From: Vibrio sp. FE10
GTDB taxonomy: Bacteria; Pseudomonadota; Gammaproteobacteria; Enterobacterales; Vibrionaceae
NCBI RefSeq assembly: GCF_030297155.1
Contig: NZ_AP028067.1
Span: forward strand, 3,100,001 to 3,164,000
Reading direction: 5' to 3'
Length of the DNA stretch: 64,000 bases
The first letter of the stretch is position 1; the number at the start of each line of letters is the position of its first letter. A program made the position numbers and the translations under genes. Below, piece by piece: positions 47,578-57,876 of the stretch. Under the pieces are notes generated by a model, which did not search any database, was not told where the DNA came from, and saw only the letters and a program-made list of their open reading frames with translations.

Positions 47578-48092
47578 TTTTTACCTCTATGCCAAAGCTT
47601 TCTTTGGCCAACATAAATCCACCCAACATACTTATTGGGTGATAGAAACAAAACGATTTGGCTTAGTGTAAACAAACTTGATGGCTAAATCACCTTTATT
47701 CCACTTTGTATTATAAAAGCTTTATCTAGGTCTAAATTACAGACATCACAAAAATGAATATTAACCTCCCCATCAATAAGTCAGCAAATAAATACCTAAA
47801 AAAAACAAAAACAAACCAAATAAACGCAGATCACACTTTTATAAAAACAAAGTTAAAACAACAGCTTAACTAACAGTAAATATAATAAAACAGTGTTCAC
47901 TATTTTTATTGATATCATTTTACTAACTGACTATGGAACTTTAGGGGTAAAAAGTACCCCATGAATTGCTCTGGCAAGTTTCACGCTTTTGTTCTAAGCA
48001 TGATTATGAAGCTTGATTAATACGAGCAATACACAAAAAGGATTCAAATCCTTGATAAATACCTTTATGGACAGTAATTAGGAATTAATAAC
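47578..48092. promoter_or_regulatory. Upstream region of ompU
   Basis: A 515-base gene-free, strongly AT-rich stretch. A possible sigma-70 promoter is TTGATA (47909-47914), 17 bases, TATGGA (47932-47937), which would give a leader of about 150 bases. The long A-rich run around 47800-47880 could serve nucleoid proteins or ToxR, which controls ompU in V. cholerae. No defined ToxR site was established. Confidence 0.4.
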
Positions 48093-49127
48093 ATGAACAA
48101 GACTATGATCGCGCTTGCTGTATCTGCTGCAGCTCTTGCTACTGGCGCTAACGCGGCAGAACTATACAACCAAGACGGTAACTCTGTTGAAATGGGCGGC
48201 CGTGCTGAAGCTCGTCTATCTTTAAAAGATGGCAAAGCTGAAGACAAAACACGTATCCGTCTTAACTTCCTAGGTAAAGTTGAAATCCAAGACGGTCTAT
48301 ACGGTGTTGGTTTCTACGAAGGCGAATTCACAACTGCTGAAAACGGCGGCGCTACTGATAACAACGATGGTGATATCACTAACCGTTACACGTACGCTGG
48401 TCTAGGCGGTACATTCGGTGAAGTAACTTACGGTAAGAACGAAGGTGCTCTAGGCGTAATCACTGACTTCACAGATATCATGGCATACCACGGTAACTCT
48501 GCTGCAGACAAACTAGCTGTAGCTGACCGTTCAGACAACATGCTTTCTTACAAAGGTCAATTCCAAGACCTAGGCCTGAAAGCAAGCTACCGTTTCGCTG
48601 ACCGTTCAGAAACTAACGGTGAGTTCACTGACAACGGTAAAGATGGTTACTCTCTATCTGCTATCTACGCAATCGGTGAAACTGGCGCTAAACTAGGTGC
48701 TGGTTACGCAGACCAAGACCAATCTAACGAGTACATGCTTTCTGCATCTTACGCTATCTCTGACCTGTACTTCGCAGGTGTATTCACTGATGGTGAAAAA
48801 CAAGCAACTACTGTATCGGGCGATGAGTACAACAATAAATCTGTTGACTACACTGGTTACGAATTTGCAGCGGCTTACACGCTAGGTCAAACTGTATTCA
48901 CAACTACGTACAACAACGCTGAAACTGATAGCGAAACGTCTGCAGACAACATCGCAATCGATGCAACGTACTACTTTAAGCCTAACTTCCGTGGCTACGT
49001 ATCTTACAACTTCAACCTAATCTCTGAAGGCGATAAGATCGGTACAACTAACCTAGTATCAAACGGCCTAGCAAATTCTGCTGACGCTGAAGACGAAATC
49101 GCTCTAGGTCTACGTTACGACTTCTAA
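48093..49127 (+). CDS. ompU: OmpU-type general porin
   Basis: A 344-residue outer-membrane porin. The signal peptide (residues 1-21) ends ATGANA before AELYNQDG. The rest shows alternating beta strands typical of a 16-strand trimeric porin, and it ends in phenylalanine (LRYDF) as BAM substrates do. The position between greA and dacB and the sequence fit OmpU. It is one of the most codon-biased genes here, in keeping with high expression. OmpU confers bile resistance and adhesion in some vibrios. Confidence 0.92.
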   Translation: MNKTMIALAVSAAALATGANAAELYNQDGNSVEMGGRAEARLSLKDGKAEDKTRIRLNFLGKVEIQDGLYGVGFYEGEFTTAENGGATDNNDGDITNRYTYAGLGGTFGEVTYGKNEGALGVITDFTDIMAYHGNSAADKLAVADRSDNMLSYKGQFQDLGLKASYRFADRSETNGEFTDNGKDGYSLSAIYAIGETGAKLGAGYADQDQSNEYMLSASYAISDLYFAGVFTDGEKQATTVSGDEYNNKSVDYTGYEFAAAYTLGQTVFTTTYNNAETDSETSADNIAIDATYYFKPNFRGYVSYNFNLISEGDKIGTTNLVSNGLANSADAEDEIALGLRYDF

Positions 49128-49166
49128 TTCTGATTATCTAATTGATTAATTAGTTAATTGAGAATC

Positions 49167-49196
49167 AAAACGCCCGCTATCTAGCGGGCGTTTTTT
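49167..49196 (+). terminator. Terminator of ompU
   Basis: AAAACGCCCGCTA pairs with TAGCGGGCGTTTT around a 2-base loop and is followed by Ts, 40 bases after the ompU stop. Confidence 0.9.
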
Positions 49197-49239
49197 ATAT
49201 CTGTATACTGAAAAAATCAGCCATCCAAGAAAATCTTCT

Positions 49240-50673
49240 ATGCGCCTTCTACCTACTCTACTTCTGTGTAGTTTTTCCATCAGCGTTTCCTCTATTAACG
49301 TTTTCGCATACGCCCCTTTAGATAAACTGCCCGATGGCAGCAGCACAAGCTTAATACTGCAGTCATTGAGTGGCGATTCAAGTGAAATGAATACCGACAC
49401 TACTGGTTTTTACCCACCAGCCAGTACTTTAAAACTGGTTACGGCTTTGGCGACTAAGTTGGAACTGGGGGATGACTTTCACTACACGACCGACATAGCT
49501 CGTTCTAATGAAGATGTGATGATCTCATTCAGCGGTGACCCAACGCTACAACGAGAAGATCTAAAAAGCCTTTTATCTCAATACGCTAAATCGCAATCTA
49601 AAACCATCAAGGGCAACTTATACCTCGATAACTCGGCTTATACGGGCTATCAACGAGCGGTTGGTTGGCCTTGGGACATTCTAGGCGTTTGTTACAGCGC
49701 GCCTTCTAGCGCGATGACCTTAGACAGCAACTGTGCGCAAGCTTCTATTTATACGAAAGATAACGGTTCGACACGGGTATATATTCCAGCTCATTATCCG
49801 ATAGACGTGACAACCACCGCAGCCACCGTAACTCGCTCAGGGCAGAAGGCCACACAATGCGACTTAGAGCTCATAACGACTCCAGACAACGCTTACAAGC
49901 TCTCTGGTTGCTTAGTTGAGCGTAAGAAACCACTACCACTCAAGTTTGCTATTCAAAACCCAGAGCTTTATACCTACCAAGTCGTGACATCGCTTCTTAA
50001 AGAGCTGAAAATCCAAGTTAAAGGCGATGTAATTGTGGGTAAAAAAGCTAAAGCAGACAAAACTACGTTAGTCGCGAGCCACCATTCAGAAAAGCTTCCT
50101 AAACTGCTCGATACCATGTTGAAGAAATCAGACAACCTAATCGCAGACAACCTCACCAAAACATTGGGTGCAACGTTTTATGTCCAGCCTGGTAGTTTCA
50201 ATAACGGCACCGAAGCGATCAAGCAGATATTACTGACTAAGGCCAACATTGACCTAAGCAAAGCTCAGTTGGTTGATGGCTCAGGGTTATCTAGAAATAA
50301 CCGAATGAGATCGCAGACCATGGCACAGGTTCTGCGTTACATCTGGGATAACAACCAGCAGCTCAACCTAATCGATGCAATGCCAACATCAGGCACTGAT
50401 GGCACACTCAAATATCGTCAAAGCATGCGAAAGGCACCGATCCAAGGCAATATCATCGCAAAGAGCGGCTCACTATATGGCAGCTACAACATGGCGGGGT
50501 TTGGTTTAGATAAGTCAGGTAATCCAAATTCGATCTTCGTGCAGTTTGTGCGTGATTACTTCCCTGATAAGCCAGACCCAGACAAACCAGTCGAAGCGCC
50601 TATTACCCAATTTGAACGTGCTTTCTACAAAGATGTGGTCGAGTTTAGTCAAACACAGAGCAAATCTCAGTAG
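49240..50673 (+). CDS. dacB: D-alanyl-D-alanine carboxypeptidase/endopeptidase (PBP4)
   Basis: A 477-residue periplasmic low-mass penicillin-binding protein of the S13 family. A signal peptide spans about residues 1-23. The catalytic SxxK motif is in PASTLKLV, the SxN motif in KKSDNLIADNL and the KSG triad motif in IIAKSGSLYG. It trims and cleaves peptide crosslinks in peptidoglycan. The ribosome site is weak. It is convergent with the MgtE-type gene. Confidence 0.95.
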   Translation: MRLLPTLLLCSFSISVSSINVFAYAPLDKLPDGSSTSLILQSLSGDSSEMNTDTTGFYPPASTLKLVTALATKLELGDDFHYTTDIARSNEDVMISFSGDPTLQREDLKSLLSQYAKSQSKTIKGNLYLDNSAYTGYQRAVGWPWDILGVCYSAPSSAMTLDSNCAQASIYTKDNGSTRVYIPAHYPIDVTTTAATVTRSGQKATQCDLELITTPDNAYKLSGCLVERKKPLPLKFAIQNPELYTYQVVTSLLKELKIQVKGDVIVGKKAKADKTTLVASHHSEKLPKLLDTMLKKSDNLIADNLTKTLGATFYVQPGSFNNGTEAIKQILLTKANIDLSKAQLVDGSGLSRNNRMRSQTMAQVLRYIWDNNQQLNLIDAMPTSGTDGTLKYRQSMRKAPIQGNIIAKSGSLYGSYNMAGFGLDKSGNPNSIFVQFVRDYFPDKPDPDKPVEAPITQFERAFYKDVVEFSQTQSKSQ

Positions 50674-50709
50674 CGGCTAGCTTCTTGTAAGCGGTCAATT
50701 AAACAATAG

Positions 50710-50749
50710 AAAATGGCGCTGAAGATCTTAAATCTTCAGCGCCATTTTT
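50710..50749. terminator. Bidirectional terminator between dacB and the MgtE-like gene
   Basis: AAATGGCGCTGAAGAT and its complement form a stem of about 17 bp with a 5-base loop, with T runs on both strands. Confidence 0.9.
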
Positions 50750-50783
50750 GTTTATAAGGTGTTTTTAGCTATTTTTATAGAAG

Positions 50784-51629
50784 CTAAGCGATACCGAGGA
50801 ATGAGTTAACGACAGTGAAATAGATCCACATTCCTGAAATATCGACTATCGAAGCCAGTACTGGGCTCACTAGCACCGCAGGATCTAATTTGAATAACCG
50901 AGCAACAATCGGTAACCCAGCGCCTAGCACGGTTGATATTGTCACTTGAATAAACAGAGCGACAGCAATCGCGTAAGCAATCATATTAATGTCGTAACCA
51001 CCCGTTGATTGGTTGTCACTAAACAGTAAGATGCGGCCTATCATCACCAAGGCAATCGCAAGTGCTAAGCAGATAGCAACTCTAAATTCTTTCCAAAGAA
51101 CGTTCGCCCACTGGCGTTTCTTCAACTCCCCTGTGGCTAAGGCCCTAATAACCAAAGTCGCCGCTTGTGTGCCTGTATTGCCACCCGCAGCAGCGATTAC
51201 TGGCATATAGATCGCCAGAAGTACTAGTTGGCTAAGAATGTCTTCATACTGAGCAATGATAAGCCCAGAGACAATACCCAGCAGCGCTAAGGCAATAATC
51301 CAACCGATACGCTGCCTAACATGGCTAAGCACTCCAGTTGAAAGGTAACCCTGTTGAGGTTCAACCTCTGAATAAATCAGCCCTAGTTGGTGAGCTAGAT
51401 GTCGAGAGCGCTTCTCAAAGCCCTGCTCTTCTAGCTCACTAAGTAAAGTCTGAATCGTACTAAGAGAGCATTGCCCGAGTACTAACACCGCATCTTCAAG
51501 TGGCATACGGTTCAAAAGGTTAATTTGTTGCTCACGTCCGTACTGTTGAAAGGCATTAGATACAGCTTGGATGTCTTTCTCTGAGTACAGAGCTTCAATA
51601 GATAAAAAAGTGTTGTTCATTACCGTCAT
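50784..51629 (-). CDS. MgtE-family divalent cation transporter without CBS domains
   Basis: A 281-residue inner-membrane protein. The last 180 residues form five helices of the MgtE type with the signature AAAGGNTGTQAATLVIRALATGE. The N-terminal 100 residues resemble part of the cytosolic MgtE N domain (LLNRMPLEDAVLVLGQ). The paired CBS domains that gate full-length MgtE (about 450 residues) are absent, so this is the short form. Magnesium or cobalt transport is inferred from the family. The ATG at 51629 has GGGAG upstream. A leader with a small reading frame lies 250 bases further upstream. Confidence 0.85.
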   Translation of the reverse strand: MTVMNNTFLSIEALYSEKDIQAVSNAFQQYGREQQINLLNRMPLEDAVLVLGQCSLSTIQTLLSELEEQGFEKRSRHLAHQLGLIYSEVEPQQGYLSTGVLSHVRQRIGWIIALALLGIVSGLIIAQYEDILSQLVLLAIYMPVIAAAGGNTGTQAATLVIRALATGELKKRQWANVLWKEFRVAICLALAIALVMIGRILLFSDNQSTGGYDINMIAYAIAVALFIQVTISTVLGAGLPIVARLFKLDPAVLVSPVLASIVDISGMWIYFTVVNSFLGIA

Positions 51630-51862
51630 GGCGAATCTCCCGATTGGCAAAGGTAACGACCATCAAAACAAATAGCTTATAGCGAGTACACCAAGAACAT
51701 ATAACTCGTGTATCAAGAGCGTATAGCTAGGCGAACCAAAAGCTTAAAGCTAATATATCAATAACTTAAAGCGCTAATGTGTCTACTTGTTAGAATCTAG
51801 TGTGTGGAAAAGAATGAGGGGGAAAAACAAAGATACCCTACCTGAACGGCAGGACAATAGAT

Positions 51863-51917
51863 CAATACCGAGACAGGTTATTCTTCTCCATTCAAACTAG
51901 GAGGATGGTCGGTATTG
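51863..51917 (-). promoter_or_regulatory. Inverted repeat in the mgtE leader
   Basis: CAATACCGA at 51863-51871 is the exact inverse complement of TCGGTATTG at 51909-51917. The pair would close a stem around a short reading frame (51878-51922) in the RNA upstream of the MgtE-like gene. No M-box consensus was found. A regulatory role is inferred. Confidence 0.45.
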
Positions 51918-51922
51918 TTCAT
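51878..51922 (-). CDS. Candidate 14-residue leader peptide upstream of mgtE
   Basis: A minus-strand ATG at 51922 with a GGAGA ribosome site encodes MNNTDHPPSLNGEE. It lies in the transcript leader of the MgtE-type gene and overlaps one arm of an inverted repeat. Proline-rich leader peptides control mgtA and mgtC transcription in Salmonella; whether this one does something similar is a guess. Confidence 0.4.
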   Translation of the reverse strand: MNNTDHPPSLNGEE

Positions 51923-52006
51923 AAAAATCTCCAGAATTACTGTCAATATGACAGCGCGCATAGTGTAGCAATGCACGTTCAAAAACTTCGTCAACTTTGT
52001 GTCAAT

Positions 52007-52033
52007 AAAAAAGGCATCCGTGGATGCCTTTTG
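52007..52033 (-). terminator. Terminator of tyrS
   Basis: AAAAGGCATCC pairs with GGATGCCTTTT around a 2-base loop with Ts on the minus strand, 22 bases after the tyrS stop. Confidence 0.85.
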
Positions 52034-52054
52034 TTCAATTATTGATGTGCGTTA

Positions 52055-53242
52055 TTACTTAATAGTAATACGAGCAAACTTACGTTTACCGACTTGGTAA
52101 ACTGCAGTACCTGCTTCAGGTACAAACTTGCTATCTTCAATCTTCTCGCCTTCAAGCTTAGCAGCGCCTTGCTTGATCATACGCATCGCATCAGAAGTAG
52201 AGTTTACAAGACCTGCTTCTTTTAGAACGTTCGCAATTGGCAGGCCAGCTTCGAATTCGAATTCAGGCATATCATCTGGTACTTGGTTCTTAGCAAAACG
52301 GTTAACGAACTCTTGCTCAGCCGCATCTGCATCCGCTTCACTGTGGAAACGAGCAATGATCTCTTTCGCAAGAAGTACTTTCACGTCACGAGGGTTCTTA
52401 CCTGCATCAACGCCAGCTTTCAGCTCCGCAACTTCTTCAAGTGGACGGAAAGACAGTAGCTCGTAGTAGCTCCACATTAGATCGTCAGAGATAGACATGA
52501 TCTTACCAAACATTTCGCTTGGTGCTTCGCTGATACCGATGTAGTTGTGCGCAGACTTAGACATCTTCTTAACGCCGTCTAGACCAACAAGTAGTGGCAT
52601 CATTAGCACCGCTTGTGGTTTTTGACCTGCAGCTTTTTGCAGTTCACGACCCATTAGAAGGTTAAACTTCTGGTCAGTACCACCAAGCTCAACATCGCTC
52701 TCTAGTGCAACAGAGTCGTGACCTTGAAGAAGTGGGTACATGAATTCGTGGATTGCGATCGGTTGACCACCAGCGTAACGCTTTTTAAAGTCATCACGCT
52801 CAAGCATACGAGCAACAGTTTGGTTAGAAGCAAGACGAATCATGCCTTCTGCACCAAGCTCAGATAACCACTCAGAGTTAAAACGAATTTGCGTTTTCGC
52901 AGGATCTAGAATCTTGAATACTTGTTCTTTGTAAGTTTCAGCATTCTTCAATACGTCTTCACGGCTTAGCGGTGGACGCGTTGAGTTCTTACCAGATGGG
53001 TCACCAACCATTGCAGTGAAATCACCGATAAGGAATGTCACTTCATGACCAAGCTCTTGGAAAGCACGAAGCTTGTTAAAGATAACCGTATGGCCTAGGT
53101 GGATATCTGGAGCAGTTGGATCGGCACCCAGCTTAATGCGTAAAGGACGACCTTCTTTTAATTTAGCAATCAGTTCGTCTTCTGGAATCAGTTCTTCTAC
53201 GCCACGTTTGATCTCGGCTAGTGCAGCTTCAATACTCGCCAT
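52055..53242 (-). CDS. tyrS: Tyrosyl-tRNA synthetase
   Basis: A 395-residue class I synthetase of the TyrRS type 2 (TyrZ-like) group. The HIGH-like motif is HLGH in [10 protein letters not shown], and KMSKS is in [14 protein letters not shown]-terminal S4 domain follows (from about residue 330). GGAGTGA precedes the ATG. It is divergent from the M23 endopeptidase gene. Vibrios carry two tyrS genes; the other is outside the window. Confidence 0.96.
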   Translation of the reverse strand: MASIEAALAEIKRGVEELIPEDELIAKLKEGRPLRIKLGADPTAPDIHLGHTVIFNKLRAFQELGHEVTFLIGDFTAMVGDPSGKNSTRPPLSREDVLKNAETYKEQVFKILDPAKTQIRFNSEWLSELGAEGMIRLASNQTVARMLERDDFKKRYAGGQPIAIHEFMYPLLQGHDSVALESDVELGGTDQKFNLLMGRELQKAAGQKPQAVLMMPLLVGLDGVKKMSKSAHNYIGISEAPSEMFGKIMSISDDLMWSYYELLSFRPLEEVAELKAGVDAGKNPRDVKVLLAKEIIARFHSEADADAAEQEFVNRFAKNQVPDDMPEFEFEAGLPIANVLKEAGLVNSTSDAMRMIKQGAAKLEGEKIEDSKFVPEAGTAVYQVGKRKFARITIK

Positions 53243-53371
53243 TCTTGTTCACTCCCACAGATTTGGCAAAAATATAATAATTAGACATCTTACTTGAATA
53301 GCGATGTATTTTGAAACCAGTTACACTATTCCGTCGTCGATTTTCATAATATTTACAGAACGAACTGGAAC

Positions 53372-54661
53372 ATGTTGTCTATTTTTGCACGCCTTCCTAT
53401 TTTGCACCGGGCTTTTATCGCATTTTTTAGTGCCGTAATTTTCGTCGCGATTTTCTTACTCCCCGATGTCAGTAGTTTACGTGACGATACGGGCGCTTTA
53501 GTGGTGGGGAAACATTACCCACTGACTATCAATGCATCTGCACTTGTTAGCTCGAGTGACGCACCGCCGACGGCTGTGCTTAATTGGGAGAAATATACCG
53601 TTCGTTCTGGCGAAAGCACCTCTGTCTTATTTGAACGTATTGGCCTCTCATACCGCTTGCTGATCACGCTACTCAATACCAATAATGATATTAAGAAGCA
53701 GCTGTCTAACCTAAGACCTGGCGATGTATTGCAATTCGGTTTTGATGAAAACAACGACCTTATTCAGTTAAAACGACAACTTAGTGCGTTTGAAAGCTTC
53801 AAAATCACTAAGTCTGGCGATTCGTTTACCTCTAGCATCGACAAGAAAGAAGTTGCCTACCAATACAATTACGCTGAAGCCAACATTACCTCTAACTTCT
53901 GGAATGCAGGCGTTAGCGCAGGTTTAACCGCAAACCAAATCATGGAACTCGCCGGTATCTTCGGTTGGGATATCGACTTTGCGTTGGATATTCGTAAGAA
54001 CGACAGCTTCAAAATCTTGTATCAAGAAAAAGTGGTTGAAGGCGAAGTGATTGGCCGCGGCAAGATCATGGCTGCTGTGTTTAAAAACCAAGGCGATTCA
54101 TTTACTGCGGTACTGGATGACAAGAGCGGCAACTACTTCGATGAGAATGGTCGTGCGATGAAGAAAGCTTTCTTACGCTCGCCAATTGACTTCCGTCGTG
54201 TAACATCGAACTTTAACCCACGCAGAAAACACCCAGTGACAGGCAAGGTTCGAGCTCACCGTGGTACTGACTATGCAGCTCCTGTTGGCACACCTATTTG
54301 GGCAGCCGGTGATGGTATTGTTCAGAAGTCGGGTTATAACCAATTCAACGGTAACTATGTGTTCATTCGACACAGTAACACCTACATCACTAAGTACCTG
54401 CACATGAAGCGACGTATGGTGAAAACAGGCCAGCGCGTAAAACAAGGTCAAACCATTGGTACTTTGGGTGGTACAGGTCGTGTTACTGGACCGCACTTAC
54501 ACTATGAATTCTTGGTCAATGGCGTACATAAAAATGCGCGTACCGTGAAATTGCCGCAATCGAAGTCGTTAACCGGTAAAGCAAAAGCAACCTTCATTGC
54601 TAACTCTGAGATTCGACTGAATAACCTTGAACGATACGGCCAGTTGCTAGCGACTAATTAG
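53372..54661 (+). CDS. M23-family peptidoglycan endopeptidase
   Basis: A 429-residue periplasmic zinc peptidase. The N-terminal membrane anchor spans residues 13-31, then comes a LysM-like/OapA region (WEKYTVRSGESTSVLFERIGL) and the LytM domain with HRGTDYAAP and the GPHLHYEF zinc motif. It cuts D,D-crosslinks during cell-wall growth. It resembles MepM of E. coli and the Shy proteins of V. cholerae; by position it may correspond to ShyC, but I am not sure. It is divergent from tyrS. Confidence 0.88.
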   Translation: MLSIFARLPILHRAFIAFFSAVIFVAIFLLPDVSSLRDDTGALVVGKHYPLTINASALVSSSDAPPTAVLNWEKYTVRSGESTSVLFERIGLSYRLLITLLNTNNDIKKQLSNLRPGDVLQFGFDENNDLIQLKRQLSAFESFKITKSGDSFTSSIDKKEVAYQYNYAEANITSNFWNAGVSAGLTANQIMELAGIFGWDIDFALDIRKNDSFKILYQEKVVEGEVIGRGKIMAAVFKNQGDSFTAVLDDKSGNYFDENGRAMKKAFLRSPIDFRRVTSNFNPRRKHPVTGKVRAHRGTDYAAPVGTPIWAAGDGIVQKSGYNQFNGNYVFIRHSNTYITKYLHMKRRMVKTGQRVKQGQTIGTLGGTGRVTGPHLHYEFLVNGVHKNARTVKLPQSKSLTGKAKATFIANSEIRLNNLERYGQLLATN

Positions 54662-54705
54662 ATTACTAGCAACCAATTAAGGTTAAGAACCCTATAAATA
54701 AACGG

Positions 54706-54734
54706 AAAGAGCGCCCACCAAGGCGCTCTTTTTA
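54706..54734. terminator. Bidirectional terminator between the M23 and RND genes
   Basis: AAAGAGCGCC pairs with GGCGCTCTTT around a 6-base loop between convergent genes. Confidence 0.85.
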
Positions 54735-54752
54735 TTTCCGTCGAACCAGTAC

Positions 54753-57700
54753 TTATCGTTCATCGTCGTTGCTTTGGATCATATCGGGTTTATTGTCTCG
54801 CCCTAGCATCAGCAAACAAGGCGTCAGCACCAAGGTTAGTACCGTCGCAAATGCCAAACCTCCAGCAATAGCAGTCGCAAGCTGTGACCACCATTGCGTA
54901 CTCGGCGCGCCAAACTCTATCTTTTGATTAATCAAATCTATATTCATCTCTAGCACCATCGGCATCAAGCCTAAAATGGTGGTGACAGTAGTCAGCATTA
55001 CCGGCCTTAAACGCTGAACACCGGTTCTTAGAATCGCATCTCGCCTATCCAAGCCTCTTTTGATTAACTGGTTATAGGTATCGATCAATACGATGTTGTT
55101 ATTCACTACTATACCTGCCAATGCAATCACCCCAATACCAGACATCACAATGCCAAACGGACGCTGGAAGATAAGCAAACCGACAAACACACCGACCGTC
55201 GAAAACAACACCGCACTAAGAATCAAGAACGCTTGATAGAAGCTATTGAACTGAGTAATCAGAATCAACGCCATGACTGCAAGAGCAACCATGAATGCAC
55301 TTTGTAAAAAGGCTGAAGAGTTTTCTTGTTCTTCATTCTGACCACGAATACGGAACTCAACGCTACTCGGTAGCCCTAACTCACTCAGCGACTGTTCGAT
55401 CTTTGGCAGTTCGAGGGCAAGGTTATAGCCCTCATCCATATCCGCCATGATGTTCACCACACGCTTTCCATCAAGACGCTTAATCGTGTCTTGCTTATGG
55501 TCAGGAACAATCTGCGCGAAGTTAGTAATCGGTACTAAGCCTGCTGGCGTTTTTACTCTTAACTGATCAAAGCGTCCAATGTCTCTCTTATCATTCGGAT
55601 AACGAACCAAGATATCGACCTCTTCTGATGAATCATCAGGTAGGTAATCACCAATCTTCAATCCGTTAGTGACGAATTGAACGGTATTACCAACTAAGGT
55701 CGCATCTGCTGCAAAACGTGCGGCATCGTCTCGGCGAATATCCACCTTCCAATCGATACCATCTTTGCTTGCAGTGTCGCTGATGTTGGTCAGTGCTTGA
55801 TTACCATCCGCCCAGCTTCTGACGATCTTAGCCGCCTGATTGAGCTGTTCTGGCGTTTTGGCCGAGAGCTCAATCACTAAGTCATTTTCAACCGGAGGCC
55901 CTGCATCTGGAAACTTATATTCAATCTCAACACCAGCGTATTGATCGGTTTGCACTTTTAACTCATCAATGATCGCCTTAACACTGCGACGGTATTGCCA
56001 ATCCACAGGGGTGATCGATATCAAACCAATTTGGTCGTCACCACCAGTACGCGTGTAAACGGTATCGAACTCATCATGATTTAACATCATCTGTTCAATA
56101 TCGCGCATGATGACATCTTTCTCTTGGATGGATAGATCACCATGAGAACGAACTTTTACGTTAAAAAATGGAGGATCAACTTCTGGGAAGAACTCTGCAC
56201 CTAGACCCGCTTTTGAATAAGTAAAACCAACCGCAACCGCGAGCAGTATCGCACTGAAGAGGATCTTAAATGGGTGTTTAATCGCAATCGAAAGTGTGTG
56301 GTAATAAGCCTTGGTTAAACCAGTAGCCTGTGAGAAATCACCATTGTGCAATGCCACCATTCGCGCTTGGCTTTGGGGTGATACGTATTGAGGTTTACCA
56401 ATCAAGCCGCCTAACACTGGCACAAACAACAGTGCCATAATCAATGACGCGGTTAAGGTCGCAATCAACGTTAATGGCAAGAACTTCATGAATTCGCCCG
56501 TCACATCCGGCCAAAACAGTAACGGAGCAAATGCCGCCAACGTTGTCGCGGTAGACGCTGTTATCGGCCATGCCATACGCTTAGCGGCATCCCGGTAAGC
56601 GGCTTTACGTCCTTCACCTTCTTGCATTCGCCTGTCGGCAAACTCGGTAACCACAATCGCTCCATCAACCAACATCCCAACCGCCATAATCAACGAGAAG
56701 AGCACCACGATATTGACGGTTAAACCAAACACAGACAGCACCAATAACCCTGTGAGGAATGATCCAGGAATTGAAATTCCGACCAATAACGCGGTTCGAA
56801 CACCAAGAATGGCGATGATAACGATCACCACTAAAATGATGGCGGATAAGATATTGTTTTGAAGATCGTTGAGCATGATCTTCACATCTTTAGATTCATC
56901 CCAAGTGTATTTGACCAATAGGTTATTTGGCCATTCAGCTTGCTGCTGAGCACCTGCCATTATTGCCTTGACTAGCTCAACGGTTTCAATGATGTTTTCA
57001 CCCGCGCGCTTCTTGATATCCAAGACAACCGCGGATTTACCATCTAAATGAGCAAAACTCTCTGGATCTCGAAATGCTCGACGAACCGTCGCTACATCAC
57101 CAAAGGTCACTACTTGCTTACCATCCACTTTAATTGGTAGCTCAAGCACGTCTTTTAGAGAGTTAAACACCGAAGGAACTTTGACAGAGAAACGTCCATA
57201 ACCCGTATCTACAAAACCGGCCGCAACCACTCGGTTATTCAGAGCGATCAGGTTATAGATATCCGCTTGATCTAGGCTGTAGCTCTCCATCAACAAAGGG
57301 TCAACAATGATTTCGACAATGTCATCACGATCGCCTGCAATGTCGACTTCAAGGATCTGACGATAGCTTTCTAGTTTATCTCCTACTTCTCGTGCAATTT
57401 GTACAATAGTACGTTCAGGGACGGTGCCAAATAACACAACAGATAACACAGGCTGCTCAGACGCGAGTGTCACCTCATTGACCGTCGGCTCATCGCTATC
57501 TTCTGGCAATTTGGGCTTAGCCAGATCAACCGCATCACGCACATCTGCCATCGCTTTGGTGAGATCGACACCAACGTTAAACTCCAACACCACAGAGGCA
57601 TGCCCTTCTGCAGCGGTTGCCGTCATCTCTTTTACGCCTTCAATTGACCTTAGTTCTTGCTCGATAGGGCGTACCAATAAACGCTCCGCATCGGTTGGCG

Positions 57701-57866
57701 AGATCCCTTGGTGCCCGACTGAAACGTAGATAATTGGAATAGTGATGTCTGGGCTCGATTCCTTAGGTATAGTGATATAGGTAATGACACCGGCGACAAG
57801 AATTAACGCCAAAAGGGAGAGCATTGTTCGAGCACGAGACAAGGCTGCATCAATAATTGAATACAT
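54753..57866 (-). CDS. RND efflux pump permease
   Basis: A 1037-residue inner-membrane proton-driven transporter of the RND family. There are twelve helices with two large periplasmic loops. The proton-relay aspartate lies in helix 4 (LVDGAIVVTEFADRR). The sequence falls outside the AcrB/MexB type and is closer to the HAE1/heavy-molecule permeases with short loops. The adaptor gene sits 10 bases upstream with an AGGAGA ribosome site here. No outer-membrane factor gene is next to it; TolC is likely used. Confidence 0.92.
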   Translation of the reverse strand: MYSIIDAALSRARTMLSLLALILVAGVITYITIPKESSPDITIPIIYVSVGHQGISPTDAERLLVRPIEQELRSIEGVKEMTATAAEGHASVVLEFNVGVDLTKAMADVRDAVDLAKPKLPEDSDEPTVNEVTLASEQPVLSVVLFGTVPERTIVQIAREVGDKLESYRQILEVDIAGDRDDIVEIIVDPLLMESYSLDQADIYNLIALNNRVVAAGFVDTGYGRFSVKVPSVFNSLKDVLELPIKVDGKQVVTFGDVATVRRAFRDPESFAHLDGKSAVVLDIKKRAGENIIETVELVKAIMAGAQQQAEWPNNLLVKYTWDESKDVKIMLNDLQNNILSAIILVVIVIIAILGVRTALLVGISIPGSFLTGLLVLSVFGLTVNIVVLFSLIMAVGMLVDGAIVVTEFADRRMQEGEGRKAAYRDAAKRMAWPITASTATTLAAFAPLLFWPDVTGEFMKFLPLTLIATLTASLIMALLFVPVLGGLIGKPQYVSPQSQARMVALHNGDFSQATGLTKAYYHTLSIAIKHPFKILFSAILLAVAVGFTYSKAGLGAEFFPEVDPPFFNVKVRSHGDLSIQEKDVIMRDIEQMMLNHDEFDTVYTRTGGDDQIGLISITPVDWQYRRSVKAIIDELKVQTDQYAGVEIEYKFPDAGPPVENDLVIELSAKTPEQLNQAAKIVRSWADGNQALTNISDTASKDGIDWKVDIRRDDAARFAADATLVGNTVQFVTNGLKIGDYLPDDSSEEVDILVRYPNDKRDIGRFDQLRVKTPAGLVPITNFAQIVPDHKQDTIKRLDGKRVVNIMADMDEGYNLALELPKIEQSLSELGLPSSVEFRIRGQNEEQENSSAFLQSAFMVALAVMALILITQFNSFYQAFLILSAVLFSTVGVFVGLLIFQRPFGIVMSGIGVIALAGIVVNNNIVLIDTYNQLIKRGLDRRDAILRTGVQRLRPVMLTTVTTILGLMPMVLEMNIDLINQKIEFGAPSTQWWSQLATAIAGGLAFATVLTLVLTPCLLMLGRDNKPDMIQSNDDER

Positions 57867-57876
57867 CAGTTATCTC

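Noticed and set aside
51630..52006. M-box magnesium riboswitch upstream of the MgtE-like gene
   Set aside because: The conserved M-box core was not found on the transcribed strand.
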